Source: Malus domestica (taxonomy: Eukaryota > Streptophyta > Magnoliopsida > Rosales > Rosaceae). Taken from it: DNA of 64,000 bases. This document shows positions 1-10,691 of the stretch, piece after piece; the first letter of the stretch is position 1, and each line of letters opens with the position of its first letter. Location: contig NC_091673.1 in NCBI RefSeq assembly GCF_042453785.1, positions 5,234,501-5,298,500 on the forward strand, written 5' to 3'. The notes beneath the pieces were generated by a model. The model ran no database searches, had not been told where the DNA came from, and saw only the letters and a program-made list of their open reading frames with translations. A program made the position numbers and the translations under genes.

Positions 1-1249
1 ACGAAAGACGATTAACTAAATTATCAAATAATTTGTTTCCATTTTCTTATGGGTATATCGGTAACTCAAATTTAGAAGAAATTACTCTTCAATAAAAATT
101 GGCATGTGAGGTGGAACAAAAAGGATCTGAAGCACAGCACCTCACTAATAAGACTTTAATTCTTAAATACAATGTTTAAAAGGCATTCTTTCATGTCCCC
201 TGAAAAGACAAATACCGTAACGAAGCCACCAACTGGTCCTTTAAAAAAAAAATCAAAGAATCAAAATTACACCGAAATGTTTATAAATCTCTTAATTTTG
301 TAACAAATTGTGTAGAAAATCTATTGAAATTGTTGTTGTTTTCAAATTATCTATGAAATTTCAAAAATACCGTGAGAATCTATTACTTCACCTCCTTTCG
401 ATTATCGACAACTCCGTTTGTGAATACTTGATAATGTTAGAGATATTTAAAACCTTACTTAAAATGCTTATGGAAATTAGGTGGTTATCTCTCCATCTAG
501 ATTTTTCATTTTTTGCTCACAACCTTAGCCCTTAAGATAATTCATGATTTTGGACAACAGTTAACAACAAGACAGATCAATTTCGTGACACTTCATATTT
601 TATCTCTTCCCTGCAATGTTCACTTAACCTTTTTAATTCTTTACCAAAAAACAAAACTTTTTAACTAAAAAAGTAATTTCAATCAGTGAAAAAGGTAAAT
701 ACGTTTTAAAAAATTACATTTCGTATCTGATTCCGCCACAGCTCGGATCATCGTTGCATTACGGAACAAAATTCAACAAGTTCAAGGAACACCCACATAA
801 TGATTTTACAGTTTTACCCCACCAAACCCTACCACATACAGCAATATGTTCATATTGGTCAGGCCTGGCCCGGGCCACGAGCCCAATGTGGCAATAACTA
901 AGCTGTGTCTGACGCTCCGTACGGAACAAACCTACCGCTTTGACCTAAATGAAATTTTTTTAATTGTGACGGGAATACGTTGGTACACCATGTTTTAATG
1001 TAAGTAGTAAAAAATTATATTTTTAAGTTATTAACTTTTTGACACATATATCTTATTATTCATGTAATGACACGTGCTGTACTATTCCGTGTAACGGTCA
1101 CACTGAAAAATTTCTCAATAAAAATAAAAACAAGTTCACCACCATCACCATGCACAGCTCAGACCTCCTTCATCGTCCTCATCCTCTGTTATCTCTTTTA
1201 CTACGCTCATCTGCAAAAAAATCAGACACTGAGAGTGTGAGATTCCACT
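1..1249. other. AT-rich 5' flank, no gene recognised
   Basis: Short ORFs here (for example near 308-535 and 1039-1278) show no family resemblance and read as chance frames in AT-rich DNA. A CACGTG G-box lies at about 1071-1076, roughly 220 bp upstream of the GLOX start codon, so the right end probably acts as that gene's promoter. Confidence 0.5.
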
Positions 1250-1259
1250 GTATATATAT
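1250..1259 (+). promoter_or_regulatory. TATA box of the GLOX-like gene
   Basis: A TATATATATG run lies 38-47 nt before the ATG at 1297. If transcription starts about 30 nt downstream of it, the 5' leader is only 10-20 nt long. No other TATA-like motif sits closer to the start codon. Confidence 0.5.
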
Positions 1260-1296
1260 GTACACTCCACTGCATTGAAACAATCCCCAAGAAACC

Positions 1297-3036
1297 ATGG
1301 CCTCCGTTTTCAAGAACCTTTCTTTCTCCTCCTCCATTATCCCCTACTTCGTCCCCATCTTCTTCTCCTGCTTCTTCATCGTCTCCCATTCCGAATACTT
1401 GTCCAATACCACGTCGTTTCCCTCCATTACGACAAAAAATACTAATGTATCAGACGGCGGCGAGTGGGTTCTTTTGCACAAGAGCATCGGCGTCTCGGCC
1501 ATGCACATGCAGCTACTCATAAACGACAGAGTCATCATCTTTGACCGGACCGATATGGGCCCTTCCAACCTCTCCCTCCTCGACGGCACCGCCTGCCGTC
1601 AGTACATCGCTCACAACAGGACCGTAAACGACTGCACCGCCCACTCCCTCCTCTACGACCTCGCCACCGATACATTCCGCCCCCTCTTCGTCGCCTCCGA
1701 GTTCTGGTGCTCCTCCGGCGCCCTCGAACCCAACGGCACCCTCGTCCAGACCGGCGGATACGGGGACATCGGCATCCGAAAAATCCGTACTTTCTCACCC
1801 TGCAACGACGGCAGCTGTCAGTGGATCGAGCTCCCGGAAACACTCTCCGACAACCGATGGTACGCCTCCAACCAGATTTTCCCCGACGGACGTGTCATCG
1901 TCGTCGGGGGAAGAAGAGCCTTCTCCTACGAGTTCTACCCCAAGAAGAACGACAAGTGGTTTTACTTCCGGTTCTTGGCGGAGACCAACGACCAGGGGGA
2001 GGAGAACAATCTTTACCCGTTCTTGCACCTCCTGCCGAACGGCAACCTCTTCATCTTTGCAAACAACCGGTCAATCTTGTTTGACTACAATAACAACCGG
2101 ATCGTGAAGGAGCTCCCGGGTATGCCTGTCGCCGTCAAGCGGAACTACCCCAGCACCGGGTCCTCTGTCCTCCTCCCGCTCAAAATGAACGGGATTTTAT
2201 CCGAGTTGGGTCTTCCTCAAGTTGAAATCTTGATATGCGGCGGGGCACCACCCGGTGCCTTTCACAAGGCGAAATATGAAAATGTACACGTCTTCGCCTC
2301 CAACAGCTGCGGCCGGATCAAATTGTCCGACCCCGATCCTAAATGGGTCATGGAGGAAATGCCCATGCCACGTGTCATGTCCGATATGCTACTCTTGCCC
2401 ACGGGCGACGTCCTCATAATCAACGGCGCGTCGAACGGGACGGCGGGCTGGGAGAACGCGGAAAATCCAGTTTTCAACCCGGTCTTGTACCGAACCTACG
2501 AATCCGACCCGGAACGGAGATTCGTGGTGCTGAAGCCAGCCGGCATTCCAAGAATGTACCACTCATCCGCTGTTCTTGTGCCAGATGGCAGAGTATTGGT
2601 GGGCGGGAGCAACCCGCACGAGATGTACAACTTCAGGAGAGCTTTCCCCACCGATCTCAGCCTGGAGGCTTTCCACCCGCCGTACCTGGCCCCACTCTTC
2701 GCTTCCCTGCGTCCGTCGATCCTGACCGTCGAAACGAGGGACGATACCGTATCGTACGGCCAGGAGTTTTCTGTTACTTTTGTTTTATCCGAGTACCGGG
2801 CCTATCCCGGGATTACGGTGGCGCTCGTAACGCCGTCGTTTACGACGCACTCGTTCGCAATGAATCAGAGGATGGTGGTCTTGGACGTGGCGCGCCTGGT
2901 GCGCCTGTCGACGTCTGCTTACAAGATTACGGCGTATGGCCCACCGAAGAACACAGTGGCCCCACCTGGATACTACTTGCTATTTCTTGTCCACGCTGGC
3001 ACCCCCAGCCACGGTGTCTGGGTCCGAGTGCAGTGA
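1297..3036 (+). CDS. Aldehyde oxidase GLOX-like (glyoxal/galactose oxidase family), intronless
   Basis: This is a secreted copper-radical oxidase of 579 residues; the family oxidises aldehydes to acids and releases H2O2 in the cell wall. Residues 1-32 look like a signal peptide (hydrophobic 11-30). A glyoxal oxidase N-terminal beta-propeller covers about 60-300 and a C-terminal DUF1929-type domain about 470-578. All expected copper and cofactor residues are present: Cys138 (WCSSG) and Tyr189 (RWY) for the thioether-linked pair, axial Tyr421 with His422 (RMYHSS), and His518 (TTHSF). Several NxS/T glycosylation sites are visible. The first Met is in good context (ACCATGG) next to the TATA box. 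The coding sequence is far richer in G+C than its surroundings, which explains long chance frames overlapping it. It is tail-to-tail with the NPF4 gene. Arabidopsis GLOX1 acts in pollen/tapetum, but which paralogue this matches is not certain. Confidence 0.93.
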   Translation: MASVFKNLSFSSSIIPYFVPIFFSCFFIVSHSEYLSNTTSFPSITTKNTNVSDGGEWVLLHKSIGVSAMHMQLLINDRVIIFDRTDMGPSNLSLLDGTACRQYIAHNRTVNDCTAHSLLYDLATDTFRPLFVASEFWCSSGALEPNGTLVQTGGYGDIGIRKIRTFSPCNDGSCQWIELPETLSDNRWYASNQIFPDGRVIVVGGRRAFSYEFYPKKNDKWFYFRFLAETNDQGEENNLYPFLHLLPNGNLFIFANNRSILFDYNNNRIVKELPGMPVAVKRNYPSTGSSVLLPLKMNGILSELGLPQVEILICGGAPPGAFHKAKYENVHVFASNSCGRIKLSDPDPKWVMEEMPMPRVMSDMLLLPTGDVLIINGASNGTAGWENAENPVFNPVLYRTYESDPERRFVVLKPAGIPRMYHSSAVLVPDGRVLVGGSNPHEMYNFRRAFPTDLSLEAFHPPYLAPLFASLRPSILTVETRDDTVSYGQEFSVTFVLSEYRAYPGITVALVTPSFTTHSFAMNQRMVVLDVARLVRLSTSAYKITAYGPPKNTVAPPGYYLLFLVHAGTPSHGVWVRVQ

Positions 3037-3055
3037 ATGTCTCCATTCATAGGGC

Positions 3056-3291
3056 AATATTAGGGAGGAGGATTGTCTGCCCTCCAAGTTACCGTGCCCT
3101 TCCATGCCCTCCTGATTGTGTGGTCACGGTTAAGCCACGTTAATATTTTATATTATTATTTATTTTTGTTTTATTATCTTTATAAAAAAATAATATAAAA
3201 TATTAACGTGACTTAACCGTGACCACACAAAACAGGAGGGCATGGAAGGGCACCGAAACTTGGAGGGCAGACAATCCTCCTCCCAATATTA
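3056..3291. mobile_element. Palindromic MITE in the 3' flank of the GLOX gene
   Basis: A 222 bp element (3063-3284) is almost entirely an inverted repeat. The left arm, from GGGAGGAGGATTGTCTGCCC at 3063, pairs with the right arm ending at 3284, and the loop is a short AT-rich stretch near 3150-3185. It is flanked by a direct repeat AATATTA (3056-3062 and 3285-3291) that looks like a target-site duplication; 8 bp is possible if one C is counted with it. It begins 27 bp after the GLOX stop codon, so it is probably transcribed within the 3' UTR. No coding capacity. Confidence 0.85.
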
Positions 3292-3658
3292 GTTTGGGAT
3301 TTGATTGAGAATTACTGTATTCATTCATACACATTACCCCTTAACAGTAATAATAATCATAATTAATATAGTTAGGAATTATTCGACCAATTCAATGTTT
3401 TGTTCACGCTTATCTAATTTTTTGACACATTAATTCGAATGCTTAAGAATATGATCATTGCGACGATAATATACGATTGTGCGGCCATAACATTAAAAAA
3501 TATATACAAATCAATGAAGCTCAAACGAATCCATCTAAAGTTAGTTGTCTTAATTTCCACTTCACAAAAGTCATTAGTGCACTCATCTGTTACATCGACA
3601 AGACGAAAATTCTACATAAGTGAGTGTAAAATTACCTTTTTCGAAGTATCAATTTCAA

Positions 3659-3789
3659 TTTTCTTAGGGGTGTTACCTTATTAATTTATGTCTGTTAATT
3701 TTCTTCAATTCATCTGATCCGATGGTCGAAAACCAAAAAGGTGTGGAAGAAGTAAAAAGGAGTGTGTGGATATCATACTCATTTTCTTA
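3659..3789. mobile_element. hAT-type MITE, family 1, copy A
   Basis: Element 3667-3781 starts GGGGTGT and ends GTGTGGATATCATACTCA. It is flanked by an identical 8 bp repeat TTTTCTTA (3659-3666 and 3782-3789), the duplication length typical of hAT transposons. Its core (TTCAATTCATCTGATCCGA and AGAAGTAAAAAG) is shared with copies near 7.8, 17.5, 29.5 and 37.5 kb. The left end is shortened relative to the others. It lies between the converging GLOX and NPF4 genes. Confidence 0.8.
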
Positions 3790-4342
3790 TTATAGCTTGT
3801 GTAGGACCCCTTCCCTTAAAAGTCGTGGGTGGATATTTGCATCTTACAACCTTCACTAATGAGTTAATCTCGCCAAAACTTTATTTATTATCGTTCCAAA
3901 AAGGAGCATAGGTTACTTGCAAAAACATGACATGAGTACACGACACATAATCCATTAGTCCATTGCCAGTCTGACAACATGAACCAAACTACCATATATT
4001 TCTATTAGATAACTTAATGACTACAAGATTATAAAGAAAAAACTATGCTTAGATCCCATTTCTGTGCAGGCCTCTTTGATTCAGTTCTCACTCGCCACCA
4101 GTTTGGGCATCATTACTTACAGTCCAAGCTGTTGTCTTGCAAGTTATGATCATCATGCCACATATTATGATCCTGCCAAAAAAACTGTTTTGCAGATGAC
4201 TTTCACGAGGTATACTGTTACCATAACATCTTATATCAACAATACGTAGATATGTGTAAGTTTTTGTTCGCATAATGTTGTATCATTGACACGGCACATC
4301 ACAGTGATAGTGTACCCATACCATGTAAGTTGATCTCCTGTT

Positions 4343-7300
4343 TTACTTATCTGTTCTTGTTGATCTGTATTTGTACCTGGTTGCCCAGAAAAGATAGTGC
4401 AAGAAATTCAATCCACTCAGCACACACATGAGCCAATAGAATCTCTCCAGGTGGTAGTGATTCAGCATTTTACCGGACAGCCATTTGTGGTTGGAGTACT
4501 TCCCTGAAACATCATTCACCACAGAAACAATCACTGAGCTCAGATAATACCCCATTGCCAAGGAAGCCCAAGTGAGAGCTGTTGCCAGAGACCTCATGCT
4601 CGTCGGCGCTTCCGTGAAGAAGAATTCCAACAGTCCGGCCAATGTGAAAAGGTCCGCTGACCCCAGGAACAAGTACTGAAGCGCAATCCAAAAGAACGTG
4701 ATGGGGAGTGGCTCGGTTGAGTCTAGCATTCCAGAGTTGGACGCTACGCGCTTGCGCTTGATCTCCACGAGGGCTGCTATTGCCATTGCAATGATGGAGA
4801 GGGCTAGGCCGGCTCCTATGCGTTGCAAGTGCGTGATTCCCATTTCGGATTTCTTGGCCCTACGTGCGAATGGGATGATGAAGAAGTCGTAGACTGGTGC
4901 TATGATCATGATGAAGAGTACGGGGAAGATGGGGAGGGAAGCAGGCGGGACTTTTAGAGAGCCGAGCTTTGTGTCCATTGTCGCAGCTTGTTGGACGGAG
5001 AATGTGGAGAGCTGAGCTAGGCAGCAGTTGAGCATGATCGTGCATGCGAAAATCGGGAGGATTTTAAGCACGATTTTGACTTCTTCTACTTGCTTCACGG
5101 TGCAATGTAGTTTATCGTCGACTCGCTTGTTCACTACAACTGCTCTGTTTAGGAACTTGAGGCTTTCTGTTGGTGTTTGATCATCAGTGGCGTAATCCTC
5201 CTTCTCCACGATGTTTGGTTCTGATACTTCTTTGGTGATTGGGGTTGAAGAATAAGAGCTTGGAGCCATGCTCACAATGGCATTGCTTGGACTTCCGGTC
5301 ACACAGCTATGAAGTGTGGCAGCAATTAAAACCTGCTCAATAGCAACAGAAATTAAATTAGATTACTTGGAATTCAAGCTACCTTTTAGGCCATTCTCCG
5401 CATTTTAGATTAGTTTAAAGCAGAAAATCGTTTATATAAAAAATCTGCGATTTAGATTTCATCCCTTGCTTAAGTAACCTAGATCTCCCCGATGTGTTAG
5501 TGATGTGGAATTTACGTTATCACGAACATTACAAGGTGCACATATCATCTTACTGTTCTTACCTTGAAAATGGTTGTTAGGGGACTTCCATTAGGTATCT
5601 TGTTCCTGTAAAGAGTAGAACCAGCAAGGAACACCAGAATAGACAACAATATGCTAATGGTTGCAATTCCGAAACCCCATACCCACCCTTTGTTGTCTTC
5701 AATCCACACCACCAGTGTCACCGCAATCAGGCCGCCACAAGCGAGGCAGAAGACATAGTAGTTGAAGAAGGTTGATCTCTGCTTCCTGCCTTGCGGAGTG
5801 CTCTCATCAAATTGCTCCGCGCCATGTGATGGTAAAGAGCCCTTTATTCCTCCGACCCCCAATGCCACCAGATACAGGCCTAGGAACAACATGGCAGCTT
5901 TTCCGCCTTCAACTTCTTGGCATGGATTGTCGAGGCTGCCTTTGGTGCATGATGGTGGCTTCAGTGAAGGTAAGCGAGCTTGCACTGTGAGTAGGATCAA
6001 ACCCTGTGACAATGTTGGGAGTTTGAATCGGTTGATAAGGCAGATAAGCATTAGGCAAAAGAATAAAACATTTGCAAGTTAAGAAGACTAAAATATCTCA
6101 AAGTCTGTGATTTTCATGCGAATGTGAGTTAGCTCAATCGGTCAAAGCATTACATCCACCCCGGTAATCAATTTCAATCTCCTCCCGTGAATTAAACTAA
6201 TTTAAAATATCGCCACGTCTACGTTGTGAACTTGGGTTTGCCCTTGGACTTAAGTTGGGCTGACCAACTGCCATAAATATGTAGGACATGATTGGGCCAC
6301 AGATAATGGGCTCCACACCCTTCAAAGTGACCAATAGAAGAGTTCCAAAGTTTCTGGTTCAATCAACAGTAAACCCCAAATTTTTCTATAGGCAAAAAAG
6401 GAAAGCTATAAACATTGGGTCCCCAATCCACGTGTTGAATCTCCACTTCAATTTTTGGAGGAAAAGGACTTGCTTATGAAATGTCGCTACAGATGAAAGT
6501 AATGTTTTTGCCTTGGGGTCCTATTTATCCTAAAGACCATGGTTGATGGCTCTACTTACATTTTGTCGAATTCCACATCCCTCTCGACCTCTGGCCCCTA
6601 TTGAAACCGCAACCCGACACGTGGTTATGTGAATATGGACAGAAGACATTGTCGTTGTATATGATACTTGCCTCTTGCACAGTTAAAACTTATACGAGAT
6701 CCAAAATAATGAAATATAATGTTGGATGTGGATCTTTCAACCACAATATATATGATTGATTTTACTTGGTACAATCATGTTTCCTAAAACATGGGTGTAC
6801 GTGGCAGAAAAAGGGCCAGCACAAGGGGTGGAGGTGGTACACTTCTCCTAATCCACCAAATCAAGAGGATTTGTTCGTTGATATTTGATCAAACGGCTGA
6901 AGTTATTATAACTTTTAAAGTGGACCCCTGTTTGTAGCCGTTTGATCAAATTTCAACGGCACGGATTCTCTGATTTGATGGATTAAGAGGAAAGGATCCG
7001 GAGAGGTTCCGTACACTAATGAGTGATATAGCTAGTGAGATCTTATCATGTAGTACTGAGTAGTGTTTCAATCAAGTAAGTCTTAAGTAAAGACAAGGTT
7101 GTGAAGGGAGAAGACAAAGATTGTATTAATGCCTGCAGTGCTGTCAAACTGAAATTGAGCAATCTAAGTTTCTCATTGTCATGGCATGACATGAGAAAAC
7201 AAATGCACATCAATACATGGGTCCTCAACCTCGACAACAATTTATATGTCATGAGTACACTGTTATAATGACATTTCATACCAATAGTACATTGTTATAA

Positions 7301-9022
7301 GGACAAGGCGGAGCTAGAAAAACTTAAAGGGTTGGGCTATGTTTTCTTTCTTGTTCATGATAGGCTAATTTTGTCAAAAAAAAAAACATGGGCTAGTAAC
7401 AGTTGGTTCTGTCTAGCATCTAATGCTCTTGTCATCCCGCACTATCTGTAAAAAATAAAATAAAAATGTACAGATAGCACCACTCTCTCCTTATCAAGAC
7501 TGTGAGCTTTCTCAAATCAGAAAAAGAAAAAAAACAATGAAGTGGTGTGATCTCTAGGCAGCAACTGAACTCATTGATTACAGTAAGTTATGATTCTAAC
7601 TAACATATCCATACAGTTTTCAATTTCTGAGAGGCTGAGGGTTTTATGGCGCTTGCTCCCAACCCCAGCTTGCACAGACTCCGAGTTCCGACTGAAACAT
7701 AATCCTGTTGCAAGCCACGTGCCCTTTGGACTCCCTCGAGAGAACCAACCCAATTATTCTATATATATTATGGGATGTGATATCCACACATCCCATTTTA
7801 CTTCTCACACACCTTTTTAATTTTCGACGTCGGATTGGATGAATTGAAGAAGATCAAATGACATAAACTATTAAGGTTGTGTGAAAAGTAAAATATGGTG
7901 TGTGGATAGCACACCCCTATATTATAGAATTAATGGTCTTAAAAACGATGCAAAATTTAAGGGGAAAGGAATGGAAGAAATACGTGCAGATTATCAGCAT
8001 ATATATAGCTATTAACAAAAAGCAAGAGAAAGCTTATAGCCGAAAAAAGAAAGAGCGGCGTTATGCATAGATTTTTTTTTTATCTCTCACGCATTCACAC
8101 TTTTATTAATTTTTATTTATTTGGTTCGCTGAAAATTAAGAAAAGTATGTAACAAATAAAAATAAGTCATAAAAAAAAAAGGTAAGCAGAAGTAACCAAA
8201 AAAGAAAAAACGTTCAGAGAGAGAGAGAGGGACTGGAAACTGTAATTACCAGAAATTCAATAACTGTACTTATCAGGTAGATGTGATAAGTTGTGAATAA
8301 GGCATCGGATAAGAAACCACCGAGAAGGGCCAGAAGGAAGGCGGTGCCCATGAAATCTGTGACATTGTTTGCGGCTTTGGACGGAGATAAATGCATATAA
8401 TCCTTTAAGTACATGACCAAGTTGCTTGAATTTGCCAGATATGCCAAATTCTCCAATACCTCCGCCACTAAAAACATATGCATAACAACACAAAAACGCA
8501 GCAAATCAGTGAAAAAAATACCAAAATACTTAGAAATACAACATAATCAATGATTTCAAAAACCCAATTCTTTGTTTTGGGGTTTGGAGTGATGAGGATT
8601 AGGTAGAAATGTTCTCTTGTTCATCAAGTGACCAAGGAATGAATGATCACTTACCTTTGGATTTGACATCAAGGGTGGAGAATAAATGAATGTACTTTAT
8701 GTGTTTTATTCTCAATCCTTGATGTGAAATCCAAGGTTACTTAAACCAGGTGATCGATCAGGTGACAAAGAAAAAGAGACACATACCCAGCACAAAGGAG
8801 GAGGCGAGCATGCCGCCATGGCGACCTCTGATTGCAGGTCGGCTTCTCCAGTCAACATAGCCTTCCCATCTGGTGCTGAGCTGCTGTTCTTGCTCCTACA
8901 GGAACCATTACAAAAACTCATGAGACTTAAAGGGGTGTTGCAACTTGCAATAAAGAAAAAGCAGCATGACAAGAAAAGAAGTGTGAGGGATGGGAGGAAA
9001 AAAGGAGAGAGGAACCCACCAT
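4343..9022 (-). CDS. NPF4-type (NRT1/PTR family) transporter, five exons
   Basis: Exons on the minus strand: 9022-9020 (ATG only), 8895-8787, 8467-8250, 6003-5563, 5332-4343. They sum to 1761 nt, 586 residues, the usual NPF length. Each intron is GT-AG and the frame closes throughout. NPF proteins are 12-helix plasma-membrane symporters of the major facilitator superfamily. The N-terminus has WEGYVDWRSRPA and RGRHGGM, then VLENLAYLANSSNLVMYL (helix 1) and FMGTAFLLALLGGFLSDA, a pattern I associate with the NPF4 subgroup (NPF4.3/4.4/4.5). Some members move abscisic acid or gibberellin as well as nitrate. The proton-coupling ExxER motif of many NPFs is replaced by EVLEN. GVGGIKGSLPSHGAEQFDE and the C-terminal HLERFYWLM are also typical. 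Introns hold a MITE, fold-backs and a SINE-like sequence. Substrate cannot be told from sequence. Confidence 0.9.
6121..6270 (+). repeat. Possible tRNA-derived SINE fragment in an NPF4 intron
   Basis: GTTAGCTCAATCGGTCAAAGC resembles a degenerate pol III A box, followed about 35 nt later by a weak B-box-like stretch (GGTAATCAATTTCAATCTCC). No tRNA fold is preserved and no flanking duplication was found, so this is a tentative reading. Confidence 0.25.
6843..7005. repeat. Fold-back element, family 2 (GGATC-ended), copy 1
   Basis: Imperfect inverted repeat. The left side carries AATCCACCAAATCAAGAGGAT and TTTGATCAAACGGCTG, the right side CCGTTTGATCAAATTTCAAC, TGATTTGATGGATTAAGAGG and GGATCCGGAGAGG. 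The central ATTATAACTTTTAAAGTGGACCC stretch recurs in related copies near 36.5 and 39.4 kb. It lies inside the 2.2 kb third intron of the NPF4 gene. Confidence 0.6.
7764..7925. mobile_element. hAT-type MITE, family 1, copy B (in NPF4 intron)
   Basis: Element 7772-7917 has ends GGGATGTGATATCCACAC and GTGTGGATAGCACACCCC that pair imperfectly, flanked by a perfect 8 bp direct repeat TATATTAT (7764-7771, 7918-7925). The interior carries GATGAATTGAAGAAGATCAA, conserved in the family. No ORF. It sits in the large NPF4 intron between exons 3 and 4. Confidence 0.85.
8645..8755. repeat. Inverted repeat in NPF4 intron 2
   Basis: About 45-50 bp arms: GATCACTTACCTTTGGATTT..GACATCAAG on the left (8645-8690) pair with CTTGATGTGAAATCCAAGG..GTGATC on the right (8705-8755), separated by roughly 15 nt. 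It may be a small MITE. It lies in the intron between exon 2 (ends 8787) and exon 3 (starts 8467), so the pre-mRNA could fold here. Confidence 0.6.
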
Positions 9023-9133
9023 TTCTTTCTTGTGCGCCCTCCTTTTCTTCCCACTTTGGGTTTCAATTTAATTTGGATTGGATCCCTGGTGCCAGAGGGT
9101 TTTGATTAATAAAGAGTGGTGACTGGTGGTGGG

Positions 9134-9143
9134 AGATTTATAG
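9134..9143 (-). promoter_or_regulatory. TATA box of the NPF4 gene
   Basis: On the minus strand CTATAAATCTC lies about 115 nt upstream of the proposed ATG at 9022. It is the best TATA match upstream of the first exon and would give a leader of roughly 80-90 nt. Confidence 0.4.
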
Positions 9144-9585
9144 AGTTGGTAAGGATTGAAGGAAGGGAGTCCAACTTGGGGAGAGAATGGTCAAGAGTCA
9201 ATAGACCCTTTGGAAAATGACTTAATTTCCCTTTAAAATCTCACATTGCATGTTACAATAGAGAATAAATCAAATGAATCCTAATCCTCTTTACATTTTA
9301 TAGTCTAATGAACATATAAAAGTAATTAATTAATTTGTGCATGCATGCTAAATTGTAATTTTCATAATGATTCCATGTAAGCAAGTAAGTATTTTGAAAT
9401 CAATTATTTTTCATGCTCAATTTATATTATTGGAAGGGTAGATGTTTTATGGAAATATACTATATAACTAGACAATAGTAAGCAGTGGATTGCCTAGTGA
9501 TTAGTGTCTTCCTCTTCAATCCCTTGCATCCTAGTTTTAAACTCATCTCCTCATCTTAATGTAGATTAGTGTAGAATATCTCACA

Positions 9586-9687
9586 TACTTAAAAAAATTA
9601 AAATAAACAGTAAAAGAGCAGTAAATCGTGATAAATATACTTAAAAAAATTAAAATAAACAGTAAAAAGCAGTAAATTATGTTATAT
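9586..9687. repeat. Two-copy tandem repeat, about 52 bp unit
   Basis: TACTTAAAAAAATTAAAATA starts at 9586 and again at 9638, each followed by AACAGTAAAA..GCAGTAAAT. The second copy differs by small indels. Confidence 0.75.
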
Positions 9688-10571
9688 ATACGTCTTATTG
9701 TCTAATTAGTGTTCCTTAGTGCTATTTTTATTGAAAATTAACAAGAAGTTCCATTAGTATATATTTTTATTTTAAAAATAGATGCTTTACAGAAGTATAC
9801 ATGTCTCAGAGAAAAATAGGGAAGCATCAAATCATCTTGACCCAAAATGAAAAAAAAAAGAGCCAAAAATTATTGGGTACCCGTTGTAATTTTTTATTTT
9901 TTATTTTTATTGCAAAGCTACCCCTTGTAATGTTTTTTCACCAAACTATATATTAAATGTAAGAGAGTTTTAACAAAACACTTTCGATACTGTTCATTTT
10001 TAACGAAATACCACATTTATACATTTCATTGGTACTATTCACTATACCTTTAAAAATGGTTTTTCATTAAAATGGAAGTTTTTTTAGACTTCTCGTTAGT
10101 TTTCCTTAAATGTAAAGGTGTTGGTGCCTCATCTTCTATGGTATGTAGGTTTCACAGAATGGGGATGTTAAAAGGGTACTCAATATATACATATCTCTTC
10201 TTTAATTATTTCTGCTGATCCTCTCTCCATTGATACCAGGACCATCTCTGAGATTTCAAGAGCCTTGTGCGAAATTTGTCAAAGGGCTCTTCCGTAAGAT
10301 AGTTTTTCAAAACATTAGGACAATGTATTTATGTTAGAAAGTAATAACTTAAATCAAAACAAACTTTAAGACTCACTGATTGTAAGTTTACAAATGACAT
10401 TAAACAATAAGTAAAAAAAGCTACGAATATAACCTTTAGTAAATAATCGAAAGTAGTTCAATCTTAACGACCAAACATGAGATAAAGCTTCAAAAACTCT
10501 AACTTTAAAGTCTCACTTCAATAGATAGCATTAACATATAATAAAATTGAAAGAAAAAAAAGTTTTTTAGG

Positions 10572-10691
10572 GTGTTGTTATTAGCACTCCAAGTATCTCA
10601 TTGTGCACTCCAAATTTTTATGTTTAGAAGGAATAAAAACTTACGCTAATAATGAGTGCACAATAAGATTTTAAAGTGCTAATAAAAACAA
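10572..10691. mobile_element. Small fold-back MITE
   Basis: Terminal inverted repeats of about 40 bp: TGTTGTTATTAGCACTCC ... ATTGTGCACTCC on the left (10572-10611) against GAGTGCACAATAAGATTTT ... GTGCTAATAAAAACA on the right (10652-10691). The element is about 120 bp with no coding potential. No clean target-site duplication could be assigned. Confidence 0.7.

Noticed and set aside
2343-3143. 266-codon ORF in another frame of the GLOX gene, and antisense ORFs at 1344-2028
   Set aside because: They arise because the GLOX coding sequence is G+C-rich and lacks stops in other frames. They share no family features; the 579-codon frame has all catalytic residues.
9150-9190. Sequence resembling miR159 (GGATTGAAGGAAGGGAG)
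   Set aside because: Partial word match only, within the NPF4 promoter, with no complementary arm nearby.
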